Shown here in pieces: positions 1 to 8,362 of a stretch of 41,496 nt of DNA. Each line of letters begins with the position of its first letter. Positions within the stretch are counted from its first letter, which is position 1. The stretch comes from Mobilitalea sp. (GTDB lineage Bacteria; Bacillota_A; Clostridia; Lachnospirales; Lachnospiraceae), in contig JARKQP010000522.1 of the NCBI GenBank assembly GCA_029974875.1, positions 1-41,496 of the forward strand, given 5' to 3'. Below the pieces are notes generated by a model. The model saw nothing but the letters and a program-made list of their open reading frames with translations, made no database searches and was not told the origin of the DNA. The translations under genes and the position numbers were made by a program.

Positions 1-40
1 GAAGGAGTCGGTTCCTTTCCTCTGCTTTATAAATCGGCAA

Positions 41-960
41 GTGATGTTATTTAAAATGAATAATATATATATAAAAATTAAAGCTACAATTAAAAATAAA
101 ATGACACCTTATTTATTCCTTTCACCTACAGTAATTTTAATGCTTATTTTGCTTGTACTGCCTATCATCATGGTTATTTATTATTCATTTTTAAATAATG
201 CGGTTGTCGTCAAAGAACCACATTTGGTCGGCCTTTCTAATTATAAGAGCATTTTTTCAGATGAGGAGTTCTGGAGAGCGGTTAAAAACACGGTTTTTTT
301 GTTACGGTCAGTGTGGCGGCCCACATCGCAATTGGAATGGGTTTTGCATTGCTGCTGAATTCCAACTATTTTAAAAGAGGAACAAAAACAATAGCCCGTG
401 TTGTTTATGTACTCCCTTGGGTTTTTACGGCATCAGTAATCGCTATTTTATGGAAGCTGATGCTTCAGCCCTCTGGAATCATAGATTACCTGCTGTCCTT
501 TGTACAATTGGCGACAAAGGACACAGAATGGTTAAGTAACAGAAGGATATCCCTGGCGGTTATAACCTTTGTGAATATCTGGTGCGGCTATCCGTTTTAT
601 ATGATTAGCATTTTGGCGGGACTTCAAGGAATTTCACAGGATTTGTATGAGAGCTCGGCCCTTGACGGAGCGACTGCATTCAAACGGTTCTTATATATCA
701 CGATTCCGCAGCTGAAACCAATTTTAATTAGTATCATGATGCTGGATTTTGTTTGGACGATTCAATCTTTTTCTGTCATCTGGATGCTGACCGGCGGCGG
801 TCCGGTTAATTCTACACAGACGCTCAGTATCTATATCTATAAACTGGCGTTCCATAGCAGTAAATATGCTAAGGCATCCACAGCTGCAGTTTTCGCATTG
901 GTTGTATGCATTATTATATCCATCTTTTATGTGAAGCAGCAGAAGAAAGTGAGGGAGTAA
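41..960 (+). pseudogene. Carbohydrate ABC transporter permease (MalF/UgpA type), frameshifted
   Basis: This is an inner-membrane permease of a sugar ABC importer. The reading frame from 41 carries the N-terminal membrane segment (TPYLFLSPTVILMLILLVLP) and runs to a stop at 358. The rest of the protein continues in the next frame, overlapping from about 313, to 960. The join is a run of seven T at 294-300: one more T would restore the ordinary permease sequence NTVFFVTVSVAAHI and a protein of about 306 residues, normal for the family. The EAA loop (ESSALDGATAFKRFLYITIP) is intact. The start is uncertain: neither the GTG at 41 nor the ATG at 56 has a clear Shine-Dalgarno. Its partner permease follows after one base. 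The substrate-binding protein is not in the window and probably lies to the left. A sequencing error in the T run is as likely as true inactivation. Confidence 0.85.
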
Positions 961-961
961 A

Positions 962-1798
962 ATGGTTGGAGGATATAAAAGGTCAACAAAAATTATTTTA
1001 TCAATACTACTCGTAATTGGCGGCATATTTTCGGGGTTTCCGGTGCTGTGGATGTTTGTGAGCTCTTTAAAACCCAATAACAGGATTTTCTCCTGGCCGC
1101 CCCGTTTTTTTGAGATGACCATGTCCCTTGATTCCTATTTTAAAGTACTGACGGATCCCGTTAAAATTAGATATTTTTTAAACAGCTATTTTGTTTCGGC
1201 ATCTGTTGTTGTCCTGACGCTGATTTTGGGTGTCATGGCAGCCTATGCTTTCAGCCGGTTTGATTTTCCGCTTAAAAATATTATCAACACAATGATAGTC
1301 AGCGTACAGGCGATTCCTCCCATTGTGCTTCTGATTCCATATATGAGTCTGATTGTGTTTTTTAAACTGTTTAATACATATTTCGCATTGCTGCTGACCT
1401 ATCTGGTCATCACACTTCCTTATTGTATCCTTATGATGACGGGATACTTTAATACCTTGTCCATGGAGCTGGACGAGGCGGTGATGATAGACGGAGGCTC
1501 CAGATGGACGGCACTTTGGAAGATACTTGTTCCAATTTCAATACCGGGTCTGGTGTCCGTTGGGATGTATACCTTCATGCAGGCCTGGAATGAATATCTT
1601 TTTGCTTTGGTGCTGACACAGACCACAGAAATGAGAACGGTTCCGGTGGGGATTAACCTGCTGATGGGACAGCACGCCTATGATTGGGGGCAGATGATGG
1701 CTATGAGTGTGATCGGTTCCATTCCGGTGCTTATTTTATTCATCCTATTCCAAAAATATTTTATTGCCGGAATGTCATCCGGAGGCGTGAAGGGTTAA
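962..1798 (+). CDS. Carbohydrate ABC transporter permease (MalG/UgpE type)
   Basis: This is the second inner-membrane subunit of the sugar importer and forms a heterodimer with the upstream permease. It has 278 residues, typical length. An N-terminal membrane segment (IILSILLVIGGIFSGFPVLW) is followed by the conserved SLKPNNRIFSWPP stretch, four to five more membrane segments, and the EAA loop DEAVMIDGGSRWTALWKILVPISIPG that docks the ATPase. The start lies one base after the previous stop, so the two are probably translationally coupled. No ATPase gene is present here; such CUT1 importers often share a general MsmK-type ATPase encoded elsewhere. The substrate cannot be read from the permease, but the kinase and aldolases downstream suggest a hexose or hexitol derivative. 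Confidence 0.93.
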   Translation: MVGGYKRSTKIILSILLVIGGIFSGFPVLWMFVSSLKPNNRIFSWPPRFFEMTMSLDSYFKVLTDPVKIRYFLNSYFVSASVVVLTLILGVMAAYAFSRFDFPLKNIINTMIVSVQAIPPIVLLIPYMSLIVFFKLFNTYFALLLTYLVITLPYCILMMTGYFNTLSMELDEAVMIDGGSRWTALWKILVPISIPGLVSVGMYTFMQAWNEYLFALVLTQTTEMRTVPVGINLLMGQHAYDWGQMMAMSVIGSIPVLILFILFQKYFIAGMSSGGVKG

Positions 1799-1811
1799 TA
1801 GGTATATGAAT

Positions 1812-1835
1812 TCCAGGTGGAAGCTTCCATTTGGA
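1812..1835. promoter_or_regulatory. 24-nt dyad between permease and aldolase genes
   Basis: A perfect 12-bp palindrome, TGGAAGCTTCCA at 1818-1829, is extended on both sides by TCCA/TGGA arms, with the intervening GG and TT able to form wobble pairs. It sits in the 77-bp gap before the first aldolase. It could be an operator for the RpiR regulator or a small RNA hairpin that tunes expression between transporter and enzymes. No T run follows, so a simple terminator is unlikely. The function is inferred. Confidence 0.4.
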
Positions 1836-1875
1836 GTTTAAATAAAAATCAAATAACGGAAAGGAATTATATTAA

Positions 1876-2787
1876 ATGTTAGTTAATATGAAAGAGCTGC
1901 TTGCAGTAGCAGACCAGAACAATTTCGCGGTACCTGCATTTAACATTAGTTCTTATGCGATGTTTAATGGAATTATGGATATCAGTGAGCGGAAAAATGC
2001 TCCGGTAATTATTGAGATTCATCCGGATGAGCTAAAACACATTGGAACAGATGCTGTTTCAGGGATGATAAAAAGAGCTTATGAATCATCAATTCCAGTA
2101 GTGGTTCATTTGGACCATGGTGCATCCCTGGAAGATGTAATGGTGGCAATCCGTGCAGGCTTTACCTCTGTTATGATTGATGGCTCTTCCTTGCCGTACG
2201 GGGAAAATGCTGCACTATCTAAGAAAGTAGCCGAGGTAGCGCATGCAGCGAACAATGCTACAACCTACGCTGCTTCAAAATATGCCCGGGAAATTTCTGT
2301 TGAAGGTGAGCTTGGAAATATAGGTACGACGGACGCGGATAAAGCGTTTACACAGGTGATCCATTATACACAGCCCGATGAGGCGGTTAGGTTTATTAAG
2401 GAAACAGGAGTAGATACCTTGGCCATTGCAATTGGCACGTGTCACGGCCTGTATCCAAAGGGATATAAACCGGAGCTTAAATTAGACCTTCTGGGGGAAA
2501 TCAAAAAAGCAATAAAAGATGCAGGCCTTGATACAAAGCTCGTTTTGCATGGCGGCTCAAATAACCCGGATGAGGAAATTGCAGCTGCGGCTAAGACAGG
2601 TATTAGTAAAATTAATATTTCCAGCGATATCAAAGTAGCCTTCTATCAGAAGATGAGGGAAATCCTTAAGGATGAGAGCCTTCGTGAACCTGGCGTGATT
2701 GAGCCTGGGTGTATTGCGTCAATGCAGGAGGTGGCAGCCCAGAAGCTCGATTTATTCGGGGCCGCCGAAAAAGCTTCCTTATACTAA
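1876..2787 (+). CDS. Class II ketose-bisphosphate aldolase (GatY/KbaY/FbaA family)
   Basis: This is a zinc-dependent aldolase that cleaves a ketose 1,6-bisphosphate, such as fructose- or tagatose-bisphosphate, into dihydroxyacetone phosphate and an aldehyde phosphate. It has 303 residues. The zinc/catalytic motif HLDHG is at about 78-82 (D80, H81), followed by DGSSLPY at about 102-108, EGELGNIG near 143-150, GTCHG near 193 and LHGGSNNP near 224. A stretch of roughly a dozen residues (NNATTYAASKYAREI) before EGELG is longer than in standard FbaA and may alter the active-site loop. The start has a good ribosome site (GGAAAGGAATT). It lies between a sugar importer and a sugar-phosphate kinase, so it probably acts on the kinase product. 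Tagatose versus fructose specificity cannot be settled from sequence. Confidence 0.9.
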   Translation: MLVNMKELLAVADQNNFAVPAFNISSYAMFNGIMDISERKNAPVIIEIHPDELKHIGTDAVSGMIKRAYESSIPVVVHLDHGASLEDVMVAIRAGFTSVMIDGSSLPYGENAALSKKVAEVAHAANNATTYAASKYAREISVEGELGNIGTTDADKAFTQVIHYTQPDEAVRFIKETGVDTLAIAIGTCHGLYPKGYKPELKLDLLGEIKKAIKDAGLDTKLVLHGGSNNPDEEIAAAAKTGISKINISSDIKVAFYQKMREILKDESLREPGVIEPGCIASMQEVAAQKLDLFGAAEKASLY

Positions 2788-2824
2788 ACAAAACAAAATT
2801 TAAAATAACGGATGGGGAATTACC

Positions 2825-4027
2825 ATGGGCGAAAAAGTAACTATGGGATTCCACTCAGCAGTTGATTTCGAATTAAAGTGGGATGCCGGCGTTTTAGAAG
2901 GGCTGGCATCCAAATATGATATCCGAAAAGATGAGCTGAGGACGGATTTCCCTGTAAAAACAGAAAGAGATATTATCATAGCAATATTGGGACACCTGGC
3001 GGAAGGCACAGGTGGAGAATATGTTCCTGAGACAAATAGATTATGCAAAGAGTTTGCGTCTCATTTTGAGTATAAGCAAACAATAGGCGGAACAGCTACC
3101 CGCGCGGCAATTGCAATCAGTAAACTTGGATTTGGGAGCACACTTTCCATGTGCTGCTACAATGATGCCATAAGGACATTGCTTCCTAAAGAAATCCATC
3201 AGTTTCCAAATGTTAAAGAGGTTGACAATGAGATATACCCACATGTAATTCTGTCATATCCCGGTAGAACCAGGATTCAGGTAAATGATATCGATGTCAC
3301 CACTCCCAGAGAGAATCGGGTGATGTTTTCCAATGATGCCACAGCGCTTAATATGGAAGTTTCCAGGGATTTCGCAGCTGAGCTGGCTGATGCCAAGGTA
3401 TTCCTGCTTGGGTGCTTCAGCGAGGTACTGGATTTTGATGTCTTGAAGGATCGCGTAGAAAAAACGGAATATCTGTTGGAAAATCTGGCGCCTGAGGCAT
3501 GGGCAATTCTTGAGGATGGCTGCTATATTAACAAGGAGTTCAGATATTATGTACATAAAAAATTGAAAAAACGTCTGAATATATTGAGCATGAATGAAGA
3601 TGAAATGCAGGAGTTTATCGGAAGAAAAATTGATACCCTTGATCCTCAGTCTATGCAGGATGCCCTGCAATATGTTTATAAGAAAATTGATATTCCGGTT
3701 CTGGTGGTACATTCAGCAGCTTGGGCACTCGCATATGGAGTAAAGCCTGAAAAACTGGAGCAGGCTCTTCATGGAGGTATTTGTCTTTCCGCCACCAGAT
3801 TCCGCTATGGTGACAGCTTTGGAAAAGAGGAATATAGGGAAACGGAACAACTGCCTGATAAAGAGGCAGGTCTTAGGTTTTGCCGCGAAATAAAGGATAA
3901 GCTGGGCGGGCATATATTCTGCCTCCCGGCCAAAGATTTAAGCTTTGTAGAAAATCCTACGGTCGTTGGGTTAGGAGATTTCTTTGCAGGGGGGCTTCTT
4001 CCGGGAGTGCTGCGTATATCACCTTAA
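2825..4027 (+). CDS. ADP-dependent phosphofructokinase/glucokinase family sugar kinase
   Basis: The protein has 400 residues with the layout of the ADP_PFK_GK branch of the ribokinase superfamily. It carries the conserved GGTATRAAIA stretch near residue 90, the NxxE-type motif at 257-260 (NEDE) that positions metal and nucleotide phosphates, and a C-terminal GLGD at 382-385 followed by FFAGG, with D385 as the expected catalytic base. Archaeal members use ADP to phosphorylate glucose or fructose 6-phosphate; bacterial members are less well studied, and donor and acceptor here are unknown. It sits 37 bp after one aldolase and overlaps the upstream region of another, so a hexulose phosphate acceptor is the simplest inference. 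The start ATG has GGATGGGG upstream; a second ATG six codons later is possible. Confidence 0.85.
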   Translation: MGEKVTMGFHSAVDFELKWDAGVLEGLASKYDIRKDELRTDFPVKTERDIIIAILGHLAEGTGGEYVPETNRLCKEFASHFEYKQTIGGTATRAAIAISKLGFGSTLSMCCYNDAIRTLLPKEIHQFPNVKEVDNEIYPHVILSYPGRTRIQVNDIDVTTPRENRVMFSNDATALNMEVSRDFAAELADAKVFLLGCFSEVLDFDVLKDRVEKTEYLLENLAPEAWAILEDGCYINKEFRYYVHKKLKKRLNILSMNEDEMQEFIGRKIDTLDPQSMQDALQYVYKKIDIPVLVVHSAAWALAYGVKPEKLEQALHGGICLSATRFRYGDSFGKEEYRETEQLPDKEAGLRFCREIKDKLGGHIFCLPAKDLSFVENPTVVGLGDFFAGGLLPGVLRISP

Positions 4028-4116
4028 TGCCCATACTGCCCATTACATTAGAAATGAAAAGAAAACTATTGTATCAAAATTATGAAACACGTATAATAAA
4101 TGGAGGATATGAAGGG

Positions 4117-4971
4117 ATGTATACACATGTTAGAGATATTTTGTTAATGGCAAAGGAAAGCAACACTTCCGCAATTGGTTTCGTCTGTATGGATTATATT
4201 ATGGCAAAAGCTGTTGTCCATGCTGCAAAAGCTACTAATACGCCGGCTATTGTTATGCTTTATCCTGAACATGTAACGATACAGAGGACTACAGGCAGAG
4301 CCGGCTATGCCGAAGCACTGAAAGAATTGGCAAATGAAGTAAAGGTACCGGTTGGTCTCCACCAGGACCATGACTATACCTTAGAATCGATCAGAAAAGC
4401 CATGGATGCAGGTTTTGAGTCTGTAATGATGGACGGTTCCCTGAATGATTTGGATAAGAATATCCAGGAAACCAGGGTGGTGGTGGAAGCAGCGCATGCC
4501 AGAAACGTCCTGGTGGAAGGAGAGATTGGGCATGTGGGCCTGGCTGCCAATGTAGATAATGACAACGATGACCTGTATACAAAACCTGAAGCTGCGGAAA
4601 GATTCTGTAGGGAGTCAGGAGTTGATTCGCTCGCTGTTTCTATTGGAAATGCACATGGCGAATATAAGCAGACTCCGCATCTTGATATTGAACGGTTGGA
4701 GAATATCAAAGCGGCTACAAACGTACCCCTGGTTCTCCATGGAGGAAGCGGTATTCCTGATGACCAGCTTTTGGTGGCATTCTCCAAAGGGATCCGGAAA
4801 TTCAATCTTGGAACAGATTATTTTAGAAGATATTACGCAGCAGTCAGGGCATTTATTGAGGAAAATAATAATAACCCTGACCCTGTAAAAATAATTAATA
4901 TGCCGGAATATGTACAGGCAAGGCTACAGCCGTATGTGGAAGAAAGGATGAGAACTCTTTGTAAATTTTAA
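4117..4971 (+). CDS. Class II ketose-bisphosphate aldolase, second copy
   Basis: This is a second zinc-dependent aldolase in the same operon, 284 residues from this start. It shows the HQDHD motif at 82-86 (D84, H85), a MDGS stretch near 106, EGEIGHVG near 131, GNAHGEYK near 180 and LHGGSGIPD near 207. I chose ATG 4117 because GGAGG lies ten bases upstream and the protein then begins as other family members do. The open frame extends back to an ATG at 4027 that overlaps the kinase stop by one base (TAATG), which would add 30 residues unlike the family N-terminus; that start cannot be excluded. It differs enough from the first aldolase that it is no recent duplicate, so the two may act on different stereoisomers or form a mixed assembly. 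Confidence 0.9.
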   Translation: MYTHVRDILLMAKESNTSAIGFVCMDYIMAKAVVHAAKATNTPAIVMLYPEHVTIQRTTGRAGYAEALKELANEVKVPVGLHQDHDYTLESIRKAMDAGFESVMMDGSLNDLDKNIQETRVVVEAAHARNVLVEGEIGHVGLAANVDNDNDDLYTKPEAAERFCRESGVDSLAVSIGNAHGEYKQTPHLDIERLENIKAATNVPLVLHGGSGIPDDQLLVAFSKGIRKFNLGTDYFRRYYAAVRAFIEENNNNPDPVKIINMPEYVQARLQPYVEERMRTLCKF

Positions 4972-5098
4972 GACGGGATGACCGGTCCGCGCCCATGTGG
5001 ATATGTCTGCACCAATAGTCACCGCGTTAGCATGGTGAAGCCTTTTGCTGGGCTAATCATACATATATTTAAGAATTTAACTTTAAAGGGGGGATACT

Positions 5099-5932
5099 GT
5101 GGCAAACATGGAGTCTATTGATAAAATTCAAAATAATTACAATTCACTGTCCTCTGCTGAAAAAACGGTAGCAAATTATATATTGAAAAATCCTGATGAG
5201 GTCGTGAAATGTACGATTAAGGAATTAGCTACTGCCAGTAATGTCAGTGAGGCTACTGTAGTCAGAATGTGCCAGCATTTGGGCTATAAGGGATATTGGT
5301 CATTTCGCATTTCACTGGCTGCGGAGAGAAATGACAGTGAAGCGAAGGTGAACCGGAACGAGGATGGCAGTTTGAACAGTATCCTTCTGCGCTATGCAAA
5401 AATGATTGAAAATCTTGCAGGCAATATTGATGAGAATAGTATGCGGATATGCAGCGAATTATTGCTTAATTGTGGATATGTACACATTATAGCGGGAGGA
5501 AACACCGGAACCCTTGGAGCCCATCTGGCTTTCCGTCTTGGACGTCTCGGAATAAGCTGCACACAGGATAATGTACCCGAGTATTATGTTAATAATATCA
5601 ATTCGGCTAAGCCTGAGGATGTGGTGTTTGCAATTTCACAATCCGGTATAACAAAAGATGTGCTGAAAGGTATCGAGATGGCCAAAAAGAGAAATTTAAA
5701 AGTGGTGGCGATAACAGCGTATAAGGATTCCAGCATTGCCGAGCAGGCAGATATTGTCCTGGAATCAAAAGGGGATTTTACGCGCTTTGATTTTTACAAG
5801 GCTTACGGTCATGTGTGTGAGATGGCTGTGATTGACGCACTTTGTGAGATGATGCAGCAGTATGTGAATGAAAGGCCGGATAAGAAAGAACTTAATATGC
5901 TGGAATTTATACTGTCGGATTCAAAAATCTAA
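5099..5932 (+). CDS. RpiR-family transcriptional regulator (HTH + SIS)
   Basis: This is a cytoplasmic DNA-binding regulator that senses phosphosugars. It has 277 residues: an N-terminal RpiR helix-turn-helix domain (residues 1-80, with IKELATASNVSEATVVRMCQ as the recognition region) and a C-terminal SIS domain (about 110-260) with the ligand loop AGGNTGTLGAH and the ISQSGITKD stretch. The start is a GTG at 5099 preceded by AAAGGGGGG; an ATG three codons on is also possible. It closes the operon of importer, aldolases and kinase, so its likely effector is a phosphorylated sugar from that pathway. Whether it activates or represses is not visible. A weak hairpin with a T5 tail at about 5950-5977 may terminate the operon. 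Confidence 0.92.
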   Translation: MANMESIDKIQNNYNSLSSAEKTVANYILKNPDEVVKCTIKELATASNVSEATVVRMCQHLGYKGYWSFRISLAAERNDSEAKVNRNEDGSLNSILLRYAKMIENLAGNIDENSMRICSELLLNCGYVHIIAGGNTGTLGAHLAFRLGRLGISCTQDNVPEYYVNNINSAKPEDVVFAISQSGITKDVLKGIEMAKKRNLKVVAITAYKDSSIAEQADIVLESKGDFTRFDFYKAYGHVCEMAVIDALCEMMQQYVNERPDKKELNMLEFILSDSKI

Positions 5933-6005
5933 ATAGGAGACTGGAAAGTAAAGAGAATCTTTTGTTATTCTTTTTGCAATTCACTTAACGATTCTTTCTG
6001 CATAG

Positions 6006-6044
6006 GAATAACCGCTTGACAAAGCGGTTATTCTAGCATAAAAT
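6006..6044 (+). promoter_or_regulatory. proS leader promoter with its -35 at a hairpin loop
   Basis: TTGACA (6016-6021), a 17-bp spacer and TAAAAT (6039-6044) form a near-consensus sigma-A promoter for the T-box leader and proS. The -35 box lies at the centre of a perfect 12-bp inverted repeat (6006-6017 and 6022-6033) with a 4-nt loop. The repeat has no T run on the plus strand. It may be the end of the rpiR transcript or a binding site over the -35. Confidence 0.7.
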
Positions 6045-6081
6045 AAGGACATTATTCAAGTTAAAATAGTTCATTACAAAC

Positions 6082-6335
6082 AGCGATGAAGAGAAATAGT
6101 AGGTAAACATCTTATCACAGAGAGAGAAGTCATGGTGGAAGCTTCTTATGTAGATTTTATCGAACCCGTCTTGGAGCCTTGTATGAAAGGATAGCAGGGT
6201 TTTTAATGAGAGCCTTCCCCGAAATACAACGTAGAACCGGCGTTAACGGTAGTAAGAGAGCTGTCAGAGGACAGTTAATTAGGGTGGTACCGCCGAAGCG
6301 TTTCGGTCCCTTGTGGATCCGGAGGGCTTTTTTGT
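6082..6335 (+). promoter_or_regulatory. T-box riboswitch, proline-specific, with antiterminator and terminator
   Basis: This is a tRNA-sensing leader that allows proS transcription when uncharged tRNA-Pro binds. Stem I begins near GCGATGAAGAG at 6083 and includes the AGTAGG bulge, an AGAGAG stretch and GGTGGAAG. Its 3' side, near 6160-6175, reads CGAACCCGTCTTGGAG; in the usual specifier-loop register the codon is CCC (6165-6167), proline. The T-box sequence AGGGTGGTACCG is at 6281-6292. The competing terminator pairs TCCCT near 6307-6311 with AGGG at about 6323-6326 and ends in a T6 run. The specifier matches the downstream prolyl-tRNA synthetase, which strongly supports the call. Confidence 0.92.
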
Positions 6336-6388
6336 TGTCCAAAAACCCCGTATCGCCCTGCAAATAACTAGATGATACTAGTGTATAA

Positions 6389-6475
6389 CCAAATTGATAG
6401 CTGATCATGCCAGCTTGGAATACAGAGCCAATATCGCTGTAACCCCAATATAATTTTGAGCAGCTATCAATTTGG
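6389..6475. repeat. 15-bp perfect inverted repeat between T-box terminator and proS
   Basis: CCAAATTGATAGCTG (6389-6403) is perfectly complementary to CAGCTATCAATTTGG (6461-6475), with 57 nt between. It lies after the T-box terminator and ends 49 nt before the proS start. The transcript could fold a long hairpin here, or this may be a miniature inverted-repeat insertion. No flanking direct repeat is evident. Confidence 0.7.
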
Positions 6476-6524
6476 AGCCACATTAGAACCGGTTTATTAA
6501 TTAAAAATGAAGGAGAATGATGTT

Positions 6525-7958
6525 ATGGCACAGGATAAGAAGTTAGTAGAGCAGATTACCTCCATGGACGTGGATTTTGCCCAGTGGTATACTGATGTTG
6601 TAAAAAAGGCAGAGCTGATTGATTATTCCAGCATCAGGGGATGTATGATCCTTAGACCGCTGGGTTATGCAATCTGGGAGAACATCCAGAGACAGATGGA
6701 TGATAGATTTAAGGAGACGGGGGTAGAGAATGTATATCTGCCAATGTTCATTCCGGAGAGCTTACTGCAGAAGGAAAAGGACCATGTGGAGGGCTTTGCG
6801 CCGGAGGTTGCCTGGGTGACCCATGGCGGCGGCGAGAAGCTGCAGGAGAGGATGTGCGTCAGACCTACTTCCGAGACTTTATTCTGTGACTTGTATTCAA
6901 AGATCATCCAGTCCCACAGGGATCTTCCAAAGCTGTATAACCAGTGGTGCTCCGTTGTCCGTTGGGAAAAGACTACAAGGCCGTTCCTGCGTTCCATGGA
7001 ATTTTTATGGCAGGAGGGGCATACCGCCCATGCCACTGCTGAGGATGCAGAGGAAAGAACAATCCAGATGTTAAATGTGTATGCAGATTTCTGTGAACAG
7101 GTGCTCGCGATCCCTATGATCAAAGGGCGTAAATCTGAGAAAGAAAAGTTTGCAGGTGCCCATGCAACCTATACCATTGAAGCCTTAATGCATGACGGTA
7201 AAGCACTTCAGTCCGGTACCAGCCATAACTTTGGTGACGGCTTTGCGAAGGCTTTCGGAATCCAATATACGGATAAGAATAATACCCTCCAGTATGTCCA
7301 TCAGACTTCCTGGGGTATGTCCACAAGAATCATCGGTGCCATTATCATGGTACATGGTGATGACAGCGGTCTGGTACTGCCTCCAAGAATTGCACCTACC
7401 CAGATTATGATTACTCCTATTAACCAGAATAAAGATGGTGTGCTTGATAAAGCCTTTGAATTAAAGGAAAAATTAAGCGGCTTCAAGGTAAAAGTGGATA
7501 ACTCCGACAAGAGTCCGGGCTGGAAGTTCAGCGAGCAGGAGATGCGCGGTATTCCGATCCGTATTGAAATAGGACCGAAGGATATCGAGGCAAACCAGGC
7601 AGTTATCGTCCGCAGGGATACCCGCGAGAAGCTCGTTGTATCTCTTGACGATATCGTGGCAAAGGCTGGGGAAGTACTGGAAACCATGCAGTCCGATATG
7701 CTGGAAAGAGCAAGGAAGCATCGTGATTCCCATACCTATGTTGCTACCAGTATGGAGGAATTTGAGAAGACCATCGCTGAGAAGCCGGGCTTCGTTAAAG
7801 CTATGTGGTGCCAGGATGAGGCCTGCGAGAAGGAAATCAAAGAGAAAACCGGCGCAAGCTCCCGTTGTATGCCATTTGAGCAGGAACAGCTCGCAGAAAC
7901 CTGCGTGTGCTGCGGAAAGCCTGCGAAAGCAATGACGTATTGGGGGAAGGCTTACTAA
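6525..7958 (+). CDS. proS: Prolyl-tRNA synthetase, type 3 (archaeal/eukaryotic-like)
   Basis: This enzyme charges tRNA-Pro with proline in the cytoplasm. It has 477 residues and lacks the large editing insertion of the bacterial type, which marks the shorter archaeal-like ProRS common in Clostridia. Class II motifs are visible: the [12 protein letters not shown] region, the [16 protein letters not shown] segment and [15 protein letters not shown]. The anticodon-binding domain follows, and the C-terminal zinc-binding domain keeps cysteines in CQDEAC and CVCCGKP. I chose ATG 6525, because GAAGGAGA lies just upstream; an in-frame ATG at 6507 overlaps that ribosome site. It is a single-gene unit under T-box control. 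Confidence 0.97.
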   Translation: MAQDKKLVEQITSMDVDFAQWYTDVVKKAELIDYSSIRGCMILRPLGYAIWENIQRQMDDRFKETGVENVYLPMFIPESLLQKEKDHVEGFAPEVAWVTHGGGEKLQERMCVRPTSETLFCDLYSKIIQSHRDLPKLYNQWCSVVRWEKTTRPFLRSMEFLWQEGHTAHATAEDAEERTIQMLNVYADFCEQVLAIPMIKGRKSEKEKFAGAHATYTIEALMHDGKALQSGTSHNFGDGFAKAFGIQYTDKNNTLQYVHQTSWGMSTRIIGAIIMVHGDDSGLVLPPRIAPTQIMITPINQNKDGVLDKAFELKEKLSGFKVKVDNSDKSPGWKFSEQEMRGIPIRIEIGPKDIEANQAVIVRRDTREKLVVSLDDIVAKAGEVLETMQSDMLERARKHRDSHTYVATSMEEFEKTIAEKPGFVKAMWCQDEACEKEIKEKTGASSRCMPFEQEQLAETCVCCGKPAKAMTYWGKAY

Positions 7959-8043
7959 TATTAAGGAAATAGAAATTGACCTGGGTAGTTTGCTGTTTAT
8001 ACTGACGCTGGAACTAATAGAAAATATAGCATTGCTGTAATAC

Positions 8044-8099
8044 TATAGAGGCATTGACAATACATGAATTTGATGAAGGGTATTGTCAATGCCTCTATA
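8044..8099. terminator. Long perfect hairpin downstream of proS
   Basis: Twenty-base arms (8044-8063 and 8080-8099) are perfectly complementary and enclose a 16-nt loop. It begins 86 bases after the proS stop. The sequence after it, TATTTGTAC, has only a short T stretch, so it may block read-through in both directions rather than act as a classical terminator. A possible promoter, TTGACC-16-TATACT, lies just upstream (about 7977-8004), so a short stable RNA that carries this hairpin is also possible. Nothing coding is evident in 7959-8168. Confidence 0.55.
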
Positions 8100-8168
8100 T
8101 ATTTGTACATAGATCTACTTGGTGCAAAACCCGGTTTTTTCCATAGGTATATTTTGGGTTTATATGAG

Positions 8169-8197
8169 TTGTCAGGTATATGGTAATATGTTAAAAT
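8169..8197 (+). promoter_or_regulatory. Promoter of toxin mRNA
   Basis: TTGTCA (8169-8174), a 17-bp spacer and TAAAAT (8192-8197) precede the small toxin gene and place the transcript start near 8204, giving a leader of about 60 nt. Confidence 0.65.
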
Positions 8198-8264
8198 GAT
8201 TTTATGGAACAATCGTGTTATAGGGTGTGTTGACCTTCATTCTTTAGGAATGGGGGTGATGTCT

Positions 8265-8354
8265 ATGAAAAATCATTTTGATTTTAAGGATTTATTGACC
8301 TTTGGTCTTTTCCTTTTGACATTACTTACATTCGTTTTTACGTTTTGTAAGTAG
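8265..8354 (+). CDS. Type I toxin, holin-like (Fst/TxpA-like) 29-residue membrane peptide
   Basis: The ATG at 8265 follows GGGGGTGAT and opens a 29-codon gene. The peptide begins MKNHFDFKD, then has one hydrophobic span, LLTFGLFLLTLLTFVFTF, and ends in a short Cys-Lys tail. A charged start, a single helix of about 18 residues and a short polar end match the holin-like toxins of Firmicutes type I toxin-antitoxin loci, which damage the membrane when overproduced. The call rests as much on the architecture around it: own promoter, bidirectional terminator just after the stop, and a convergent antisense promoter. An ATG two codons upstream (8259) is too close to the ribosome site. I rely on pattern, not on a database match. 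Confidence 0.75.
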   Translation: MKNHFDFKDLLTFGLFLLTLLTFVFTFCK

Positions 8355-8362
8355 TCATACAT

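Noticed and set aside
724..1122. Minus-strand open frame opposite the permease genes
   Set aside because: It overlaps two clear permease genes and has no recognisable motif.
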